Below, in pieces: positions 1-8,148 of a stretch of DNA of 64,000 nt (within the stretch, counting starts at the first letter, position 1; every line of letters starts with the position of its first letter). The notes under the pieces were generated by a model. The model was not told the DNA's origin and made no database searches. It saw only the letters and a program-made list of their open reading frames with translations. Made by a program: the position numbers and the translations under genes. The stretch is from Terripilifer ovatus (GTDB lineage Bacteria > Pseudomonadota > Alphaproteobacteria > Rhizobiales > Beijerinckiaceae): contig JARHVB010000010.1 of assembly GCA_029222685.1 (NCBI GenBank), forward strand, positions 186,001-250,000, in the 5' to 3' direction.

Positions 1-2
1 GC

Positions 3-932
3 GTCGAGTCGCTGCCCTATCCGCGCAACGTCACCGACACGCCGCCGGTTTTGGGTACGCCAGACAGCTATTTCGTGCCGATGCTGGCACCCGACGAGCC
101 GGACTCGAGCTACATCGGAACGATCACCTCAACCTCCTATAATTGGTACACTCGCAGTTATGTCACGACGACGTCGACGGGCACGATCTACAATTCGAAC
201 TCGTACGACAACAACTATCTCGACGATGACGGTGGGACCTGCACCACGAGCCCCAGCGGCGAAACGGTCAGCGACGAGACGACCAAGGAATCGCGTGCCT
301 GCAAATACAAGGGCGGCACCAGAACCTCGTCCAGCAACGGACCGAACATCTATTGCTATTCCGACAGCCTGATCCGGATGCAGTCAGCGAAGGCGTCGCT
401 GAAGACCAAGGTGAGCGGGCTGGTGGCGAACGGCGACACCAATATCCACGAAGGCTTCATGTGGGGCTGGCGCACGTTGTCGCCGAATGCGCCGTTCAGC
501 GACGGCCGCAGCTACACGGCAACGACGAACACGAAGACGATCGTGCTGATGACCGACGGCACCAACACTTGGTCGTCGCTCAACAATGCTATCAACAAAT
601 CCACCTATGGCGCCTATGGCTATTACGCAACCGCCAACAGCCGTCTGCCGACAACCAACCAGAATATCACCAACTCGACGGATGCCCGCGCCGCGATGGA
701 TCAACTGACGCGCGAAGCGTGTTCCAATGCGCGCGCCCAAGGCATTATTATTTACACGGTCGGTTTCTCCGGGAAGTACGACCCGATCGATACCCAGGGC
801 AAGCAATTGCTGACCGACTGTGCCGGAGACTCGACCCGTGCCTTCTTCACCAATTCGTCGACGGGCCTGGTCAGCGCATTTTCGGCGATCTCCGCCGGCC
901 TCGGCTCAGGCAATCTTCGCCTGACGAACTGA
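3..932 (+). CDS. TadG-like pilus assembly protein with von Willebrand A domain, 5' end outside the window
   Basis: The reading frame is open from the first bases of the window, so only the C-terminal ~309 residues are seen and the true start lies upstream. The visible part reads like the von Willebrand factor A domain at the end of TadG/TadE-related proteins of Flp (Tad) pilus systems: a region with 'INIHEGFMWGWRTLSP'-type spacing (here NIHEGFMWGWRTLSP), then the central strand TIVLMTDGTNTW, a Tyr/Asn/Thr-rich loop, and a final 'IIIYTVGFSG...LLTDCAG' segment. Such proteins are anchored by one N-terminal membrane helix, which would be outside the window. A Ser/Thr/Tyr-rich low-complexity stretch precedes the domain. 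The gene ends 361 bases before rpsB and no tad neighbours can be seen. The domain is clear; the role in a pilus is inferred from family membership. Confidence 0.8.
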   Translation, partial: VESLPYPRNVTDTPPVLGTPDSYFVPMLAPDEPDSSYIGTITSTSYNWYTRSYVTTTSTGTIYNSNSYDNNYLDDDGGTCTTSPSGETVSDETTKESRACKYKGGTRTSSSNGPNIYCYSDSLIRMQSAKASLKTKVSGLVANGDTNIHEGFMWGWRTLSPNAPFSDGRSYTATTNTKTIVLMTDGTNTWSSLNNAINKSTYGAYGYYATANSRLPTTNQNITNSTDARAAMDQLTREACSNARAQGIIIYTVGFSGKYDPIDTQGKQLLTDCAGDSTRAFFTNSSTGLVSAFSAISAGLGSGNLRLTN

Positions 933-1293
933 GGCTCGCGAACTGAAGCCTTAGCTTTTAAAGTAGCGCCGGCCCGGTCGATAAGACCTGGCTGGCGTTC
1001 TGAATCCGGCGGCCTATGCGCAACGGTTTCAGCGCACGGCCATGCGTCGTTGGGACGGACGGACGGCTCAGCTGAAGAGGACTGGCGATTTGTCGCCGGT
1101 ATCGGCCAGAGGCGCATTGCGGCAAAATCGCGGATCAATGCGCGCAGCACTTGCATTCCGGCTGCGCTTCGGGTACCAGCCCGCTCTATTCCACAGGCGG
1201 ATGTCATGCGCTCCTGATCCAAGGTGCGCTCCGGTGGCTGGGTCAACCGACCCGGCCCACAATCCGCCGAGGTCTAACCGGAGAACAGAACCT
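933..1293. other. Gene-free interval and leader of rpsB
   Basis: No convincing gene lies here. The frame of rpsB stays open upstream as far as 1042, but that stretch has no similarity to S2 and the annotated start at 1294 has the better ribosome binding site. A stem-loop at 1236-1257 lies in the presumed 5' untranslated region. I could not pick out a confident promoter. Confidence 0.5.
1236..1257 (+). promoter_or_regulatory. Stem-loop in the rpsB leader
   Basis: Arms GGCTGGGTC and GACCCGGCC form a 9-bp stem with one G-U pair and an AACC loop, 36 bases before the rpsB start codon. In gammaproteobacteria S2 represses its own operon through the 5' leader, so a similar role is possible, but no specific S2-binding motif is recognised here. 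Confidence 0.4.
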
Positions 1294-2322
1294 ATGGCAT
1301 TGCCCGATTTTTCTATGCGTCAGCTTCTTGAAGCAGGCGCCCATTTCGGCCATCAATCGCACCGCTGGAACCCGAAAATGGGTCCCTATATTTTCGGTGC
1401 CCGCAACAACATCCATATCATCGATCTGGCGCAGACGGTTCCCCTGCTGCATCAGGCGCTTAAGGCCGTTTCCGACACTGTCGCTAAGGGCGGCCGCGTG
1501 CTCTTCGTCGGCACCAAGCGCCAGGCGTCCGACGAGATCGCCGAAGCCGCCAAGCGGTCGGCCCAGTATTATGTCAATTCCCGCTGGCTCGGCGGCATGC
1601 TGACCAACTGGAAGACGATTTCCGGCTCCATCCAGCGCCTGCGCAAGGTCGACGAAGAGCTGAACGCCGGCGCCAGCGGCCTGACCAAGAAGGAACGCCT
1701 GATGCTGTCGCGCGAGCGCGACAAGCTCGAAAAGGCGCTCGGCGGCATCAAGGACATGGGCGGCACGCCCGACATGATCTTTGTCATAGACACCAACAAG
1801 GAACAGCTCGCGATCAAGGAAGCCAACCGCCTCGGCATCCCGGTTGCCGCCATCCTCGACACCAATTGCGATCCCGAAGGCATCACGTTCCCAGTTCCGG
1901 GCAATGACGATGCCGGCCGCGCCATTGCGCTGTACTGCGACCTGATCGCCCGCGCCGCCATCGATGGCATCTCGCGCGGCCAGGGCGCTTCCGGCGTCGA
2001 TACGGGCGCCTTCGAAGCCCCCGTCGAGGAAGATCTTCCGGCCGCAGCCGAAGGGCAGGCGGCGGACGAAATCCCCGAGGTTCCTGCCGACGTGTTCGAG
2101 CTGCTTGCCGCGCCGCGCGGTGCACCGGACGACCTGGCCAAGCTGCATGGCGCAGGCCCGCAGATGGTCAAGAAGCTGAACGACGCCGGCATCTTCCACT
2201 ACTGGCAGATCGGCGCGATGACCGACGAGGACGTTGCCAAGCTCGACGCCGATCTCAAGCTCAACGGCCGCATCACCCGCGACAAGTGGGTCGAACAGGC
2301 CCGTTCGCTCGTCGCCGGCTGA
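1294..2322 (+). CDS. rpsB: 30S ribosomal protein S2 with C-terminal helix-hairpin-helix-like extension
   Basis: S2 is a small-subunit protein needed for late assembly and binding of S1. The protein of 342 residues opens with the S2 core ([19 protein letters not shown], then the signature around GGMLTNW and the late [12 protein letters not shown] stretch). Start chosen at 1294 because GGAG at 1280-1283 is 10 bases upstream and residue 1 onward aligns with the family; an in-frame start further upstream would add an unrelated 84 residues. The last ~64 residues (from about 279, [17 protein letters not shown]...) are an extra domain resembling the helix-hairpin-helix tail seen on NuoE and ribosomal L21 of Rhizobiales. 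Bacterial S2 is normally about 240 residues, so this form is ~100 longer. tsf follows after 152 bases, the usual order. Confidence 0.97.
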   Translation: MALPDFSMRQLLEAGAHFGHQSHRWNPKMGPYIFGARNNIHIIDLAQTVPLLHQALKAVSDTVAKGGRVLFVGTKRQASDEIAEAAKRSAQYYVNSRWLGGMLTNWKTISGSIQRLRKVDEELNAGASGLTKKERLMLSRERDKLEKALGGIKDMGGTPDMIFVIDTNKEQLAIKEANRLGIPVAAILDTNCDPEGITFPVPGNDDAGRAIALYCDLIARAAIDGISRGQGASGVDTGAFEAPVEEDLPAAAEGQAADEIPEVPADVFELLAAPRGAPDDLAKLHGAGPQMVKKLNDAGIFHYWQIGAMTDEDVAKLDADLKLNGRITRDKWVEQARSLVAG

Positions 2323-2347
2323 ACCGCCTTTCGACGCCGCGCAGGAT

Positions 2348-2372
2348 CGCCGGACGCGTTTCGTGTCCGGCG
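2348..2372 (+). terminator. Stem-loop after rpsB (possible attenuator)
   Basis: CGCCGGAC and GTCCGGCG pair around a 9-base loop just after the rpsB stop. No T-run follows, so it is more likely an mRNA-stabilising or attenuating hairpin than a full intrinsic terminator. Confidence 0.4.
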
Positions 2373-2415
2373 TCCGGCGCAGATGACATGACAAGTTAAT
2401 TTTCGAACGATTTGA

Positions 2416-2449
2416 CTTTCGCCTCAGCTCCCATGCGCTGAGGCGAAAG
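2416..2449 (+). promoter_or_regulatory. Strong 13-bp stem-loop in the tsf leader
   Basis: CTTTCGCCTCAGC and GCTGAGGCGAAAG are perfect complements separated by 8 bases, ending 25 bases before the tsf start codon. There is no T-run. The hairpin could set the S2:EF-Ts expression ratio by affecting read-through, processing or ribosome access; this is inference. Confidence 0.5.
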
Positions 2450-2474
2450 CGTTCTGACCGAACGGGGAATTCCA

Positions 2475-3398
2475 ATGGCAAATATTACCGCTGCAATGGT
2501 GAAAGACCTGCGCGAGAAGACCGGCGCAGGCATGATGGACTGCAAGAACGCGCTCAACGAGACGGGCGGCGACATCGAGGCTGCCATCGACTGGCTGCGC
2601 AAGAAGGGCTTGTCGAAGGCCGCCAAGGCTTCGGGCCGCGTTGCGGCCGAAGGTCTGGTGTCCGTCGCCGTGCATGGGCACAATGCCGTTGTCGTCGAAG
2701 TGAATTCCGAGACCGATTTCGTCGCCCGCAACGAAGAGTTCCAGGCGCTCGCCCGTTCGATCGCGCTGGTCGCCCTTGAAAAGGGTATTGTCGACGTCGA
2801 GAAGCTGCGCGACCAGCATTATCCCGGCGGCGGCACGGTGGCTGACGCCATCGCCAATGCCATCGCCACGATCGGCGAAAACATGACGCTCCGCCGCGTG
2901 CAGGCGATTTCGGTCGCTCACGGCGCCATCGGAAGCTATGTCCACAACGCCATCGGCGAGGGGCAGGGCAAGATCGGCGTCATCGTCGGCCTTGAATCGA
3001 CGGGCGACACCGCCGCCCTGGCGGATCTCGGCCGCAAGCTGGCGATGCATGTGGCGGCGGCCTCGCCGCTGGCGCTGGACTCGACCGGCCTTGATCCGGC
3101 GACCGTCGAGCGCGAAAAGAACGTGCTGCGCGAAAAGAACGCCGGCAAGCCCGCCAACGTGCTCGAGAAGATCGTCGAATCCGGCCTGAAATCCTATTAC
3201 AAGGAGGTCTGCCTCGTCGATCAGCCGTTCATCCACGATCCCTCCAAGACGGTCGTTCAGGTCGTCAACGAAGCCGCCAAGACCGCCGGTGCGCCAGTCG
3301 TCCTCAAGGGCTTCGCGCGCTATGCGCTGGGCGAGGGGATCGACAAGGGTGATGGGCCCGACTTTGCTGCCGAAGTCGCCAGCATGACGAAAGGCTGA
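2475..3398 (+). CDS. tsf: Elongation factor Ts
   Basis: EF-Ts exchanges GDP for GTP on EF-Tu in the cytoplasm. The 307-residue protein begins with the UBA-like N-terminal module ([22 protein letters not shown]) followed by the EF-Tu contact signature SETDFVARN near residue 78, then the two core repeats and a C-terminal module. Length matches the family. A purine-rich GGGG at 2464-2467 precedes the ATG. It lies 152 bases after rpsB, with two hairpins in the gap, and is probably co-transcribed with it. In many relatives pyrH comes next; here an exporter gene and irr are inserted. Confidence 0.98.
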   Translation: MANITAAMVKDLREKTGAGMMDCKNALNETGGDIEAAIDWLRKKGLSKAAKASGRVAAEGLVSVAVHGHNAVVVEVNSETDFVARNEEFQALARSIALVALEKGIVDVEKLRDQHYPGGGTVADAIANAIATIGENMTLRRVQAISVAHGAIGSYVHNAIGEGQGKIGVIVGLESTGDTAALADLGRKLAMHVAAASPLALDSTGLDPATVEREKNVLREKNAGKPANVLEKIVESGLKSYYKEVCLVDQPFIHDPSKTVVQVVNEAAKTAGAPVVLKGFARYALGEGIDKGDGPDFAAEVASMTKG

Positions 3399-3567
3399 GC
3401 AAACGCCGCCGGTCTCTCCGGCGCGCGTATGACTTGAGCGCATGACTGGCGCGCGCGCTTCCGGAATTGCCGAAACCGGTGCGTGCGCGTAGTAAAGAAT
3501 CATGTTTTTGATGGCGGCGATCCGGTCAGACTCCGGCGCCGCCCGCATGTTTTCGAGACAGGTCAAC

Positions 3568-4836
3568 ATGAGCGCGAATGCCGAAGTGCCGATCGGTGGC
3601 AAAACCTCCGTCGCAAGACAATCGCCCGCGGTTGCCCAGGCCACCGCAACCCAGGATGTCGCCGGGCCGGTTCACGCGATCCTCTGGATCATGTGCTTCG
3701 CGCATTTCCTCAATGATTTGCTGCAATCGCTGCTGTCAGCCGTCTTTCCGATGCTGAGAGACAGCTACAACCTCGATTTCTCGCAGATCGGCTACATCGC
3801 CCTGGCGTTCCAGATCACGGCCTCGATCCTGCAGCCGCTCGTCGGCATGTATACGGACAAGCGGCCGACGCCCTGGGGGCTGGCCGCCGGCATGGGGGCG
3901 ACGCTGGGCGGCTTGCTCTTCCTCGCTTACGCCGGCTCCTATTGGGGGCTGCTGCTCGCCGCTTCCATGGTCGGCATCGGCTCGTCGATCTTCCATCCTG
4001 AAGGCTCGAGAATCGTGCGCATGGCAGCGGGCGGACGCATGGGAACCGCCCAGTCGACCTTCCAGGTCGGCGGCAATTTCGGCCAGGCGTCGGGGCCGCT
4101 GCTGGCTGCCTTCGTGCTCATTCCCTTGGGCCAGCGCGGTCTTGTCTGGTTCGCCCTCGTGGCCCTGCTGGCGATGGCTCTGTTGGTCTGGGTTGGCCGC
4201 TGGTATGCGGCCCAGGTCGCCCAGGAGGCGCGCGCGCCGCGGCGCGCCGCCGTCGGGGGAGGGCATGGCCTGACCCGCAATCAGATCGGCGTCACCATCG
4301 GCCTGTTGCTGCTGCTGATGTTCTCGAAGAGCTTCTACAGCGCCAGCCTGACCACGTTCTACACCTTCTTCCTCATGGACAAGTTCCAGGTGCCGCTGCG
4401 CGACGCCCAGCTCTACCTGTTCCTGTTCATGGGTTCGGTGGCGGCGGGCGTCTATTTCGGTGGCCCGCTGGGCGACCGGTTCGGCCGCAAATACATCATC
4501 TGGTTCTCGATCCTCGGCGCCCTGCCGTTCACCCTGGCTCTGCCCTATGCAAACCTGTTCTGGGCCGCGATCCTGACGGTCGCCATCGGCTTCATCACGG
4601 CCTCGTCGATGTCGCAGATCGTCGTCTACGCACTGGAACTCGTGCCGGGCCGCACCGGCATGCTGTCGGGCCTGTTCCTCGGCTTTGCCTTCGGCATGTC
4701 GGGTGTCGCCGCCGCGGCGCTCGGCCACCTGGCGGACGTGACGAGCCTGGATTTCGTCTTCAAGATCTGCTCGTTCCTGCCGCTGATCGGCGCCGTCTGC
4801 TGGTTCCTGCCGAATATCGATAAACAGCGCAAATAA
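3568..4836 (+). CDS. MFS transporter of the fosmidomycin-resistance (Fsr) type
   Basis: This is a 12-helix major facilitator protein of the inner membrane. The N-terminal part (AHFLNDLLQSLLSAVFPML, then GYIALAFQITASILQPLVGMYTD) is the signature of the Fsr/YfnC subfamily, whose founding member exports fosmidomycin, and a second motif FHPEGSRIVR follows in helix 4-5. The start at 3568 gives 422 residues, near the family length; an ATG at 3502 would add 22 residues that do not look like family sequence. The gene sits alone between tsf and irr and shares a bidirectional terminator with irr. Substrate is unknown. It is notable that dxr, encoding the fosmidomycin target, lies 4.2 kb downstream. Confidence 0.85.
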   Translation: MSANAEVPIGGKTSVARQSPAVAQATATQDVAGPVHAILWIMCFAHFLNDLLQSLLSAVFPMLRDSYNLDFSQIGYIALAFQITASILQPLVGMYTDKRPTPWGLAAGMGATLGGLLFLAYAGSYWGLLLAASMVGIGSSIFHPEGSRIVRMAAGGRMGTAQSTFQVGGNFGQASGPLLAAFVLIPLGQRGLVWFALVALLAMALLVWVGRWYAAQVAQEARAPRRAAVGGGHGLTRNQIGVTIGLLLLLMFSKSFYSASLTTFYTFFLMDKFQVPLRDAQLYLFLFMGSVAAGVYFGGPLGDRFGRKYIIWFSILGALPFTLALPYANLFWAAILTVAIGFITASSMSQIVVYALELVPGRTGMLSGLFLGFAFGMSGVAAAALGHLADVTSLDFVFKICSFLPLIGAVCWFLPNIDKQRK

Positions 4837-4862
4837 CCGCAGCGCGAGCAGATTCTCAAAAA

Positions 4863-4894
4863 TAAAACGGCCCTGGAGAGGGCCGTTTTATTTT
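4863..4894. terminator. Bidirectional intrinsic terminator between the Fsr-like gene and irr
   Basis: A 12-bp perfect stem (TAAAACGGCCCT / AGGGCCGTTTTA) with a GGAG loop, followed by TTTT on the plus strand and flanked by A-rich sequence on the other side, so it can end both convergent transcripts. Confidence 0.9.
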
Positions 4895-4921
4895 GTCGTT
4901 TTATGATTGAGAAGGAAGCGG

Positions 4922-5395
4922 TTAAGGCGCTTTCTTCAGGCGGACGATGACGTCGACGCCGGCCACGACCATGCCTTCCGGAACGCCCGGCACTGTGAGC
5001 TGCGGCAGCATTGCCTCGGGAATATCGAACACTTCGTCCCGGTCCTCGACGTAATAGTGATAGTGCGGACCGGTCGTCGTGTCGTACCAGACTTTCGAGC
5101 CGAACAGCGCCACTTCGCGCAGCAGGCCGCTTTCGGTGAACTGGCGCAGGGTGTTGTAGACGGTAGCCAGCGACATATTCACGCGTGCGGCGCGTGCTTC
5201 CTCGTAAAGTTGTTCCGCAGTGAGATGGCGGTCACCTTTGCCAAACAACAGCCAGCCGAGCGCCAGGCGCTGGCGGGTCGGCCGCAGGCCGGCGCGGCGC
5301 AGCTTCTCGCCTACGATACGGGGAACACAACCGACCCCTCCCGGAGCGGGCCGCAAAGTCGTCGTCGACATTTTGTCGCTTTCTCGTTGTTGCAT
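4922..5395 (-). CDS. irr: Iron response regulator Irr (Fur family)
   Basis: Irr is the Fur-family regulator that controls heme synthesis and iron genes in Rhizobiales, being active under iron limitation and sensing heme rather than ferrous iron. The 157-residue protein has the winged-helix part GLRPTRQRLALGWLLFGKG at 36-54 and SLATVYNTLRQFTESGLL, then a dimerisation part. The classic N-terminal heme regulatory motif GCPWHD of Bradyrhizobium Irr is not present; a single Cys occurs in GVGCVPRIV. The central His cluster is reduced to PHYHYY. The gene points away from pyrH; an FNR/FixK-type box lies about 70 bases upstream. Assignment to Irr rather than Fur or Zur rests on the sequence of the DNA-binding half and is fairly firm. 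Confidence 0.88.
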   Translation of the reverse strand: MQQRESDKMSTTTLRPAPGGVGCVPRIVGEKLRRAGLRPTRQRLALGWLLFGKGDRHLTAEQLYEEARAARVNMSLATVYNTLRQFTESGLLREVALFGSKVWYDTTTGPHYHYYVEDRDEVFDIPEAMLPQLTVPGVPEGMVVAGVDVIVRLKKAP

Positions 5396-5461
5396 TGCTC
5401 GTCTAAGCCAAAGTTTAAGACCTGCACTTATGCAATATTGTCAGACTTTTGTCACGCCAAT

Positions 5462-5475
5462 TTGATCCAGATCAA
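5462..5475. promoter_or_regulatory. FNR/FixK-type binding site (anaerobox)
   Basis: TTGATCCAGATCAA matches TTGAT-N4-ATCAA perfectly. The centre lies 73 bases upstream of the irr start codon and ~394 bases upstream of pyrH, so irr is the nearer candidate target. Binding by an oxygen-responsive CRP/FNR regulator is inferred. Confidence 0.7.
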
Positions 5476-5703
5476 AAGAATCGGCCGGAATCGAAATTTC
5501 CTGGCGATATTAGCTCTTTTGAGCTGGAGGCGCACTCTGCGCGCGTTCGCGCACATCGGACCCTCGATTGCTCCTCCAGTCTCCATCATCGCCGGTTGAG
5601 ACATCATCGGCTTCCGCCGCGTCCGCGTTTGCTGCTGACTCGATTTGAATTCATTGGCGAAATGCCGGCGGAAATACCCGTCTGTCCGGTTGCGCCATGA
5701 ATA

Positions 5704-5732
5704 GAACCCTCCGGTTCCCCACCGGAGGGTTC
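5704..5732 (+). terminator. Terminator-like hairpin upstream of pyrH
   Basis: GAACCCTCCGG and CCGGAGGGTTC form an 11-bp perfect stem with a 7-base loop. The sequence after it is T-rich but interrupted (ATTCCTATTC). No annotated gene ends here, so it may end a small RNA or act as a pyrH attenuator. Confidence 0.5.
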
Positions 5733-5862
5733 ATTCCTATTCAATTCACACACGAATTAAGAGGGATATGCTTTCGCTGCACTGGCGGGGCGGCGTCGAA
5801 TCGCGCTACCCAAGCCCACTTGGCCGATGCAACTGGTCAAATACGGCCGCTTTGAGGGTAGA

Positions 5863-6576
5863 ATGACTGTTCTGTGGAAGCGCGTTGTGGTCAAGCTCTC
5901 GGGCGAGGCCCTGATGGGGGCGACCAGTCATGGCCTCGACCAGGGGACGCTGGAACGCATCGCTGCCGATCTGGCGGCCGGCGCCAGCGCCGGTGTCGAG
6001 ATCGCCGTCGTCGTCGGCGGCGGCAATTTCTTCCGCGGCATTCAGGGCGCCGACAAGGGCATCGACCGGGCGCGCGCCGATTCCATCGGCATGCTGGCGA
6101 CCGTCATGAACGCGCTCGCCCTTGAGCACGCCATCGAAAAGGCCGGCCATTCGGCCCGTGCGCTGTCGGCCATCCCCATGCCTTATGTCTGCCAGCCTTA
6201 TTCCCGCCAGGCGGCGCTCAATCATCTGGGCAAGGGCAGGGTGACGGTTCTGGCTGGCGGCACCGGCAACCCGTTTTTCACCACCGATACAGGCGCGGTC
6301 CTGCGCGCCGCCGAACTGTCGGCTGACGCGGTGATGAAAGCGACCCAGGTCGACGGCGTCTATTCCGCCGATCCCAAAAAGGACCCAGCCGCGGTCCGCT
6401 ACGACCATCTGACCCACGACGACGCCATTTCGAAGAATCTGGCCATCATGGACACGGCGGCCTTTGCCCTTGCCCGCGAGAACCATATTCCGATAATCGT
6501 ATTTTCGATTGCCGAGGCCAATGCGATCAGCAGCGCGTTACAGGGCAAAGGGCGCTCGACCATCGTTGCGCCGTGA
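5863..6576 (+). CDS. pyrH: UMP kinase
   Basis: PyrH phosphorylates UMP to UDP, the entry step to UTP and CTP. The 237-residue protein has the amino-acid-kinase fold signature VVVKLSGEALMG at the N-terminus, VVVGGGNFFRG near 47-57, and the uridylate-binding segment GGTGNPFFTTDTGA, which is diagnostic for bacterial UMP kinases. Start at 5863 chosen for the GAGGG at 5854-5858 and for family alignment; an in-frame ATG at 5827 would add 12 unconserved residues. It starts the run pyrH-frr-uppS-cdsA-dxr-rseP-bamA, all on the plus strand. Its usual neighbour tsf is separated by the exporter and irr. Confidence 0.97.
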   Translation: MTVLWKRVVVKLSGEALMGATSHGLDQGTLERIAADLAAGASAGVEIAVVVGGGNFFRGIQGADKGIDRARADSIGMLATVMNALALEHAIEKAGHSARALSAIPMPYVCQPYSRQAALNHLGKGRVTVLAGGTGNPFFTTDTGAVLRAAELSADAVMKATQVDGVYSADPKKDPAAVRYDHLTHDDAISKNLAIMDTAAFALARENHIPIIVFSIAEANAISSALQGKGRSTIVAP

Positions 6577-6636
6577 CATTCTCGCGCGTGCGCGCTAAAC
6601 GCGGCGCTCGGGCAATTTCGACCGCCGAGGCCTAGA

Positions 6637-6703
6637 CGGGCGTGGCGCCCGCACGCAAACCGGGTGTGGCGCCCGCACGGCAAAAACGGGCGTAAGCCCG
6701 CAT
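6637..6703. repeat. Three tandem hairpin units between pyrH and frr
   Basis: Three copies of CGGGYGTGGCGCCCGCA-like units at 6637-6653, 6661-6677 and 6687-6703 (the last is CGGGCGTAAGCCCGCAT) are spaced 24-26 bases apart. Each can fold into a short GC-rich hairpin. The frr start follows 20 bases later. Confidence 0.75.
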
Positions 6704-6722
6704 GGAATGACAGGACGGGACT

Positions 6723-7277
6723 ATGACGTTCAATATTGCTGACCTGCAGCGGCGCATGCAGGGGTCGCTTCAGACGCTGAAACACGAATTCGCCGGCTTG
6801 CGCACCGGTCGCGCGACGACCAGCCTTCTCGACCCGGTCCAGGTTGTCGCTTATGGCCAGTCGATGCCGCTCAACCAGGTTGCGACGGTGAGCGTGGCGG
6901 AATCCCGCATGCTGGCCGTACAGGTCTGGGACAAGGGCATGGTGAGCGCCGTCGATAAAGCGATCCGCGACGCTAATCTTGGCCTTAATCCGACAGTCGA
7001 AGGCCAGGTGCTGCGGATACGCATTCCCGAACTGAACGAACAGCGCCGCAAGGAACTCGCCAAAATCGCGCACAAATATGCCGAAGAAGCGAAGGTCGCG
7101 GTGCGCCATGTCCGCCGCGACGGCATCGATCAGCTCAAGAAAATGTTGAAGGACAAAGTCATCAGCGAAGACGACGAGAAGCGTTTTGCCGGCGATGTCC
7201 AGAAGGCGACCGATAAAGCGGTTGGCGAAGTGGATACGGCGCTTGCAGCCAAGGAAAAAGAAATCATGCAGGTATAA
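6723..7277 (+). CDS. frr: Ribosome recycling factor
   Basis: RRF with EF-G splits post-termination ribosomes. The protein is 184 residues, the family length, and has the triple-helix bundle pattern: [18 protein letters not shown] helix ([21 protein letters not shown], here shortened), the hinge and domain II with the [11 protein letters not shown] strand, and the conserved [15 protein letters not shown] near 105. A Shine-Dalgarno AGGACGGG sits just before the ATG. It is followed after 52 bases by uppS, the common order in alphaproteobacteria. Confidence 0.97.
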   Translation: MTFNIADLQRRMQGSLQTLKHEFAGLRTGRATTSLLDPVQVVAYGQSMPLNQVATVSVAESRMLAVQVWDKGMVSAVDKAIRDANLGLNPTVEGQVLRIRIPELNEQRRKELAKIAHKYAEEAKVAVRHVRRDGIDQLKKMLKDKVISEDDEKRFAGDVQKATDKAVGEVDTALAAKEKEIMQV

Positions 7278-7329
7278 CGCCGTCATCCTGCGATGCTGAC
7301 GACGAGTGCAAACAAGTGCGGAGCGCGCA

Positions 7330-8148
7330 ATGCGAAATGAGAAGGCCGAGCCCTTGGACAGCGCATCGCCCGGGCCGGCCGCAAGCGGGACTGCTGTAAT
7401 CGGGGCCTCCATCAGAATGCCGCGTCACATCGGCATCATCATGGACGGCAACGGCCGCTGGGCTGCCGGACGCGGCCTGCCGCGTTTCGAAGGTCATCGG
7501 CGCGGCGTCGAGGCGCTGCGAAGGACCATTCGCGCCGCCGGTGATCTGGGCGTCGGTTTCATCACCATCTATTCCTTCTCGTCGGAGAACTGGACGAGGC
7601 CGCCACAGGAAGTGGCCGATTTGATGGGACTTCTGAAGCGTTTCATTCGCAACGACTTGGCCGACCTGCATCGCAGCGGCGTGCGTGTGCGTGTCATCGG
7701 CTCGCGCGATCAGCTTGCGCCCGACATTCGTGCGTTGCTGGCCGAGGCCGAGGAACTCACCCAGCGTAACACCGGTATGACGCTCGTCGTGGCTTTCAAT
7801 TACGGCAGCCGGCAGGAGATTGCGTCCGCGGCGAAGCGGCTGGCCCAGCGTGTTGCGCGCGGCGAACTCGACGCCAACGCCATCGACGCGGTAATGCTTG
7901 ATGCCGAACTCGATACTGCCGGCATTCCCGATCCGGATCTCATCATCCGCACGTCCGGCGAACAGCGTCTGTCGAACTTCCTGTTGTGGCAAGCGGCCTA
8001 TGCGGAATTCGTTTTCATGCCGATGCACTGGCCGGATTTCGACAGGAGCGCGCTTGAAGCCGCAATCCGCGAATATGCAGGCCGCGAACGGCGCTTCGGC
8101 GGCGTCACAGGCGCACCTGCAACGCGCGTGGCGATGATCGGGACATGA
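7330..8148 (+). CDS. uppS: Undecaprenyl pyrophosphate synthase (cis-prenyltransferase)
   Basis: UppS adds eight isopentenyl units to farnesyl pyrophosphate to make the C55 lipid carrier for peptidoglycan and O-antigen. The catalytic motif MDGNGRW is at about 38-44, with Asp39 as the expected catalytic residue, and the C-terminal part has the [19 protein letters not shown] segment and [16 protein letters not shown] ending typical of the family. Start at 7330 chosen because GGAG at 7320-7323 precedes it; a GTG at 7306 is less likely. The stop overlaps the cdsA start (ATGA), implying coupled translation. The ~30-residue leader before the catalytic motif is longer than in E. coli. Confidence 0.95.
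   Translation: MRNEKAEPLDSASPGPAASGTAVIGASIRMPRHIGIIMDGNGRWAAGRGLPRFEGHRRGVEALRRTIRAAGDLGVGFITIYSFSSENWTRPPQEVADLMGLLKRFIRNDLADLHRSGVRVRVIGSRDQLAPDIRALLAEAEELTQRNTGMTLVVAFNYGSRQEIASAAKRLAQRVARGELDANAIDAVMLDAELDTAGIPDPDLIIRTSGEQRLSNFLLWQAAYAEFVFMPMHWPDFDRSALEAAIREYAGRERRFGGVTGAPATRVAMIGT

Larger units (their letters stand above)
5396..5862. other. 467-base gene-free interval between irr and pyrH
   Basis: No gene is convincing here. It holds the irr promoter region (an imperfect repeat GTCTAAGCC...GTTTAAGAC at 5401-5421), the FNR/FixK-type palindrome at 5462-5475, a strong hairpin at 5704-5732 and then the pyrH leader. An 83-codon open frame at 5449-5700 has no recognisable features. A small RNA ending at the 5704-5732 hairpin is possible but unproved. 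Confidence 0.5.

Noticed and set aside
1243..2481. 412-codon open frame opposite rpsB
   Set aside because: Shadow of a ribosomal protein gene; no promoter or ribosome site.
3407..3423. Hairpin CGCCGG...CCGGCG after tsf as a terminator
   Set aside because: No T-run follows and the stem is short.
5449..5700. 83-codon open frame upstream of pyrH
   Set aside because: No ribosome site or recognisable features and Arg/His/Pro-rich; treated as non-coding.
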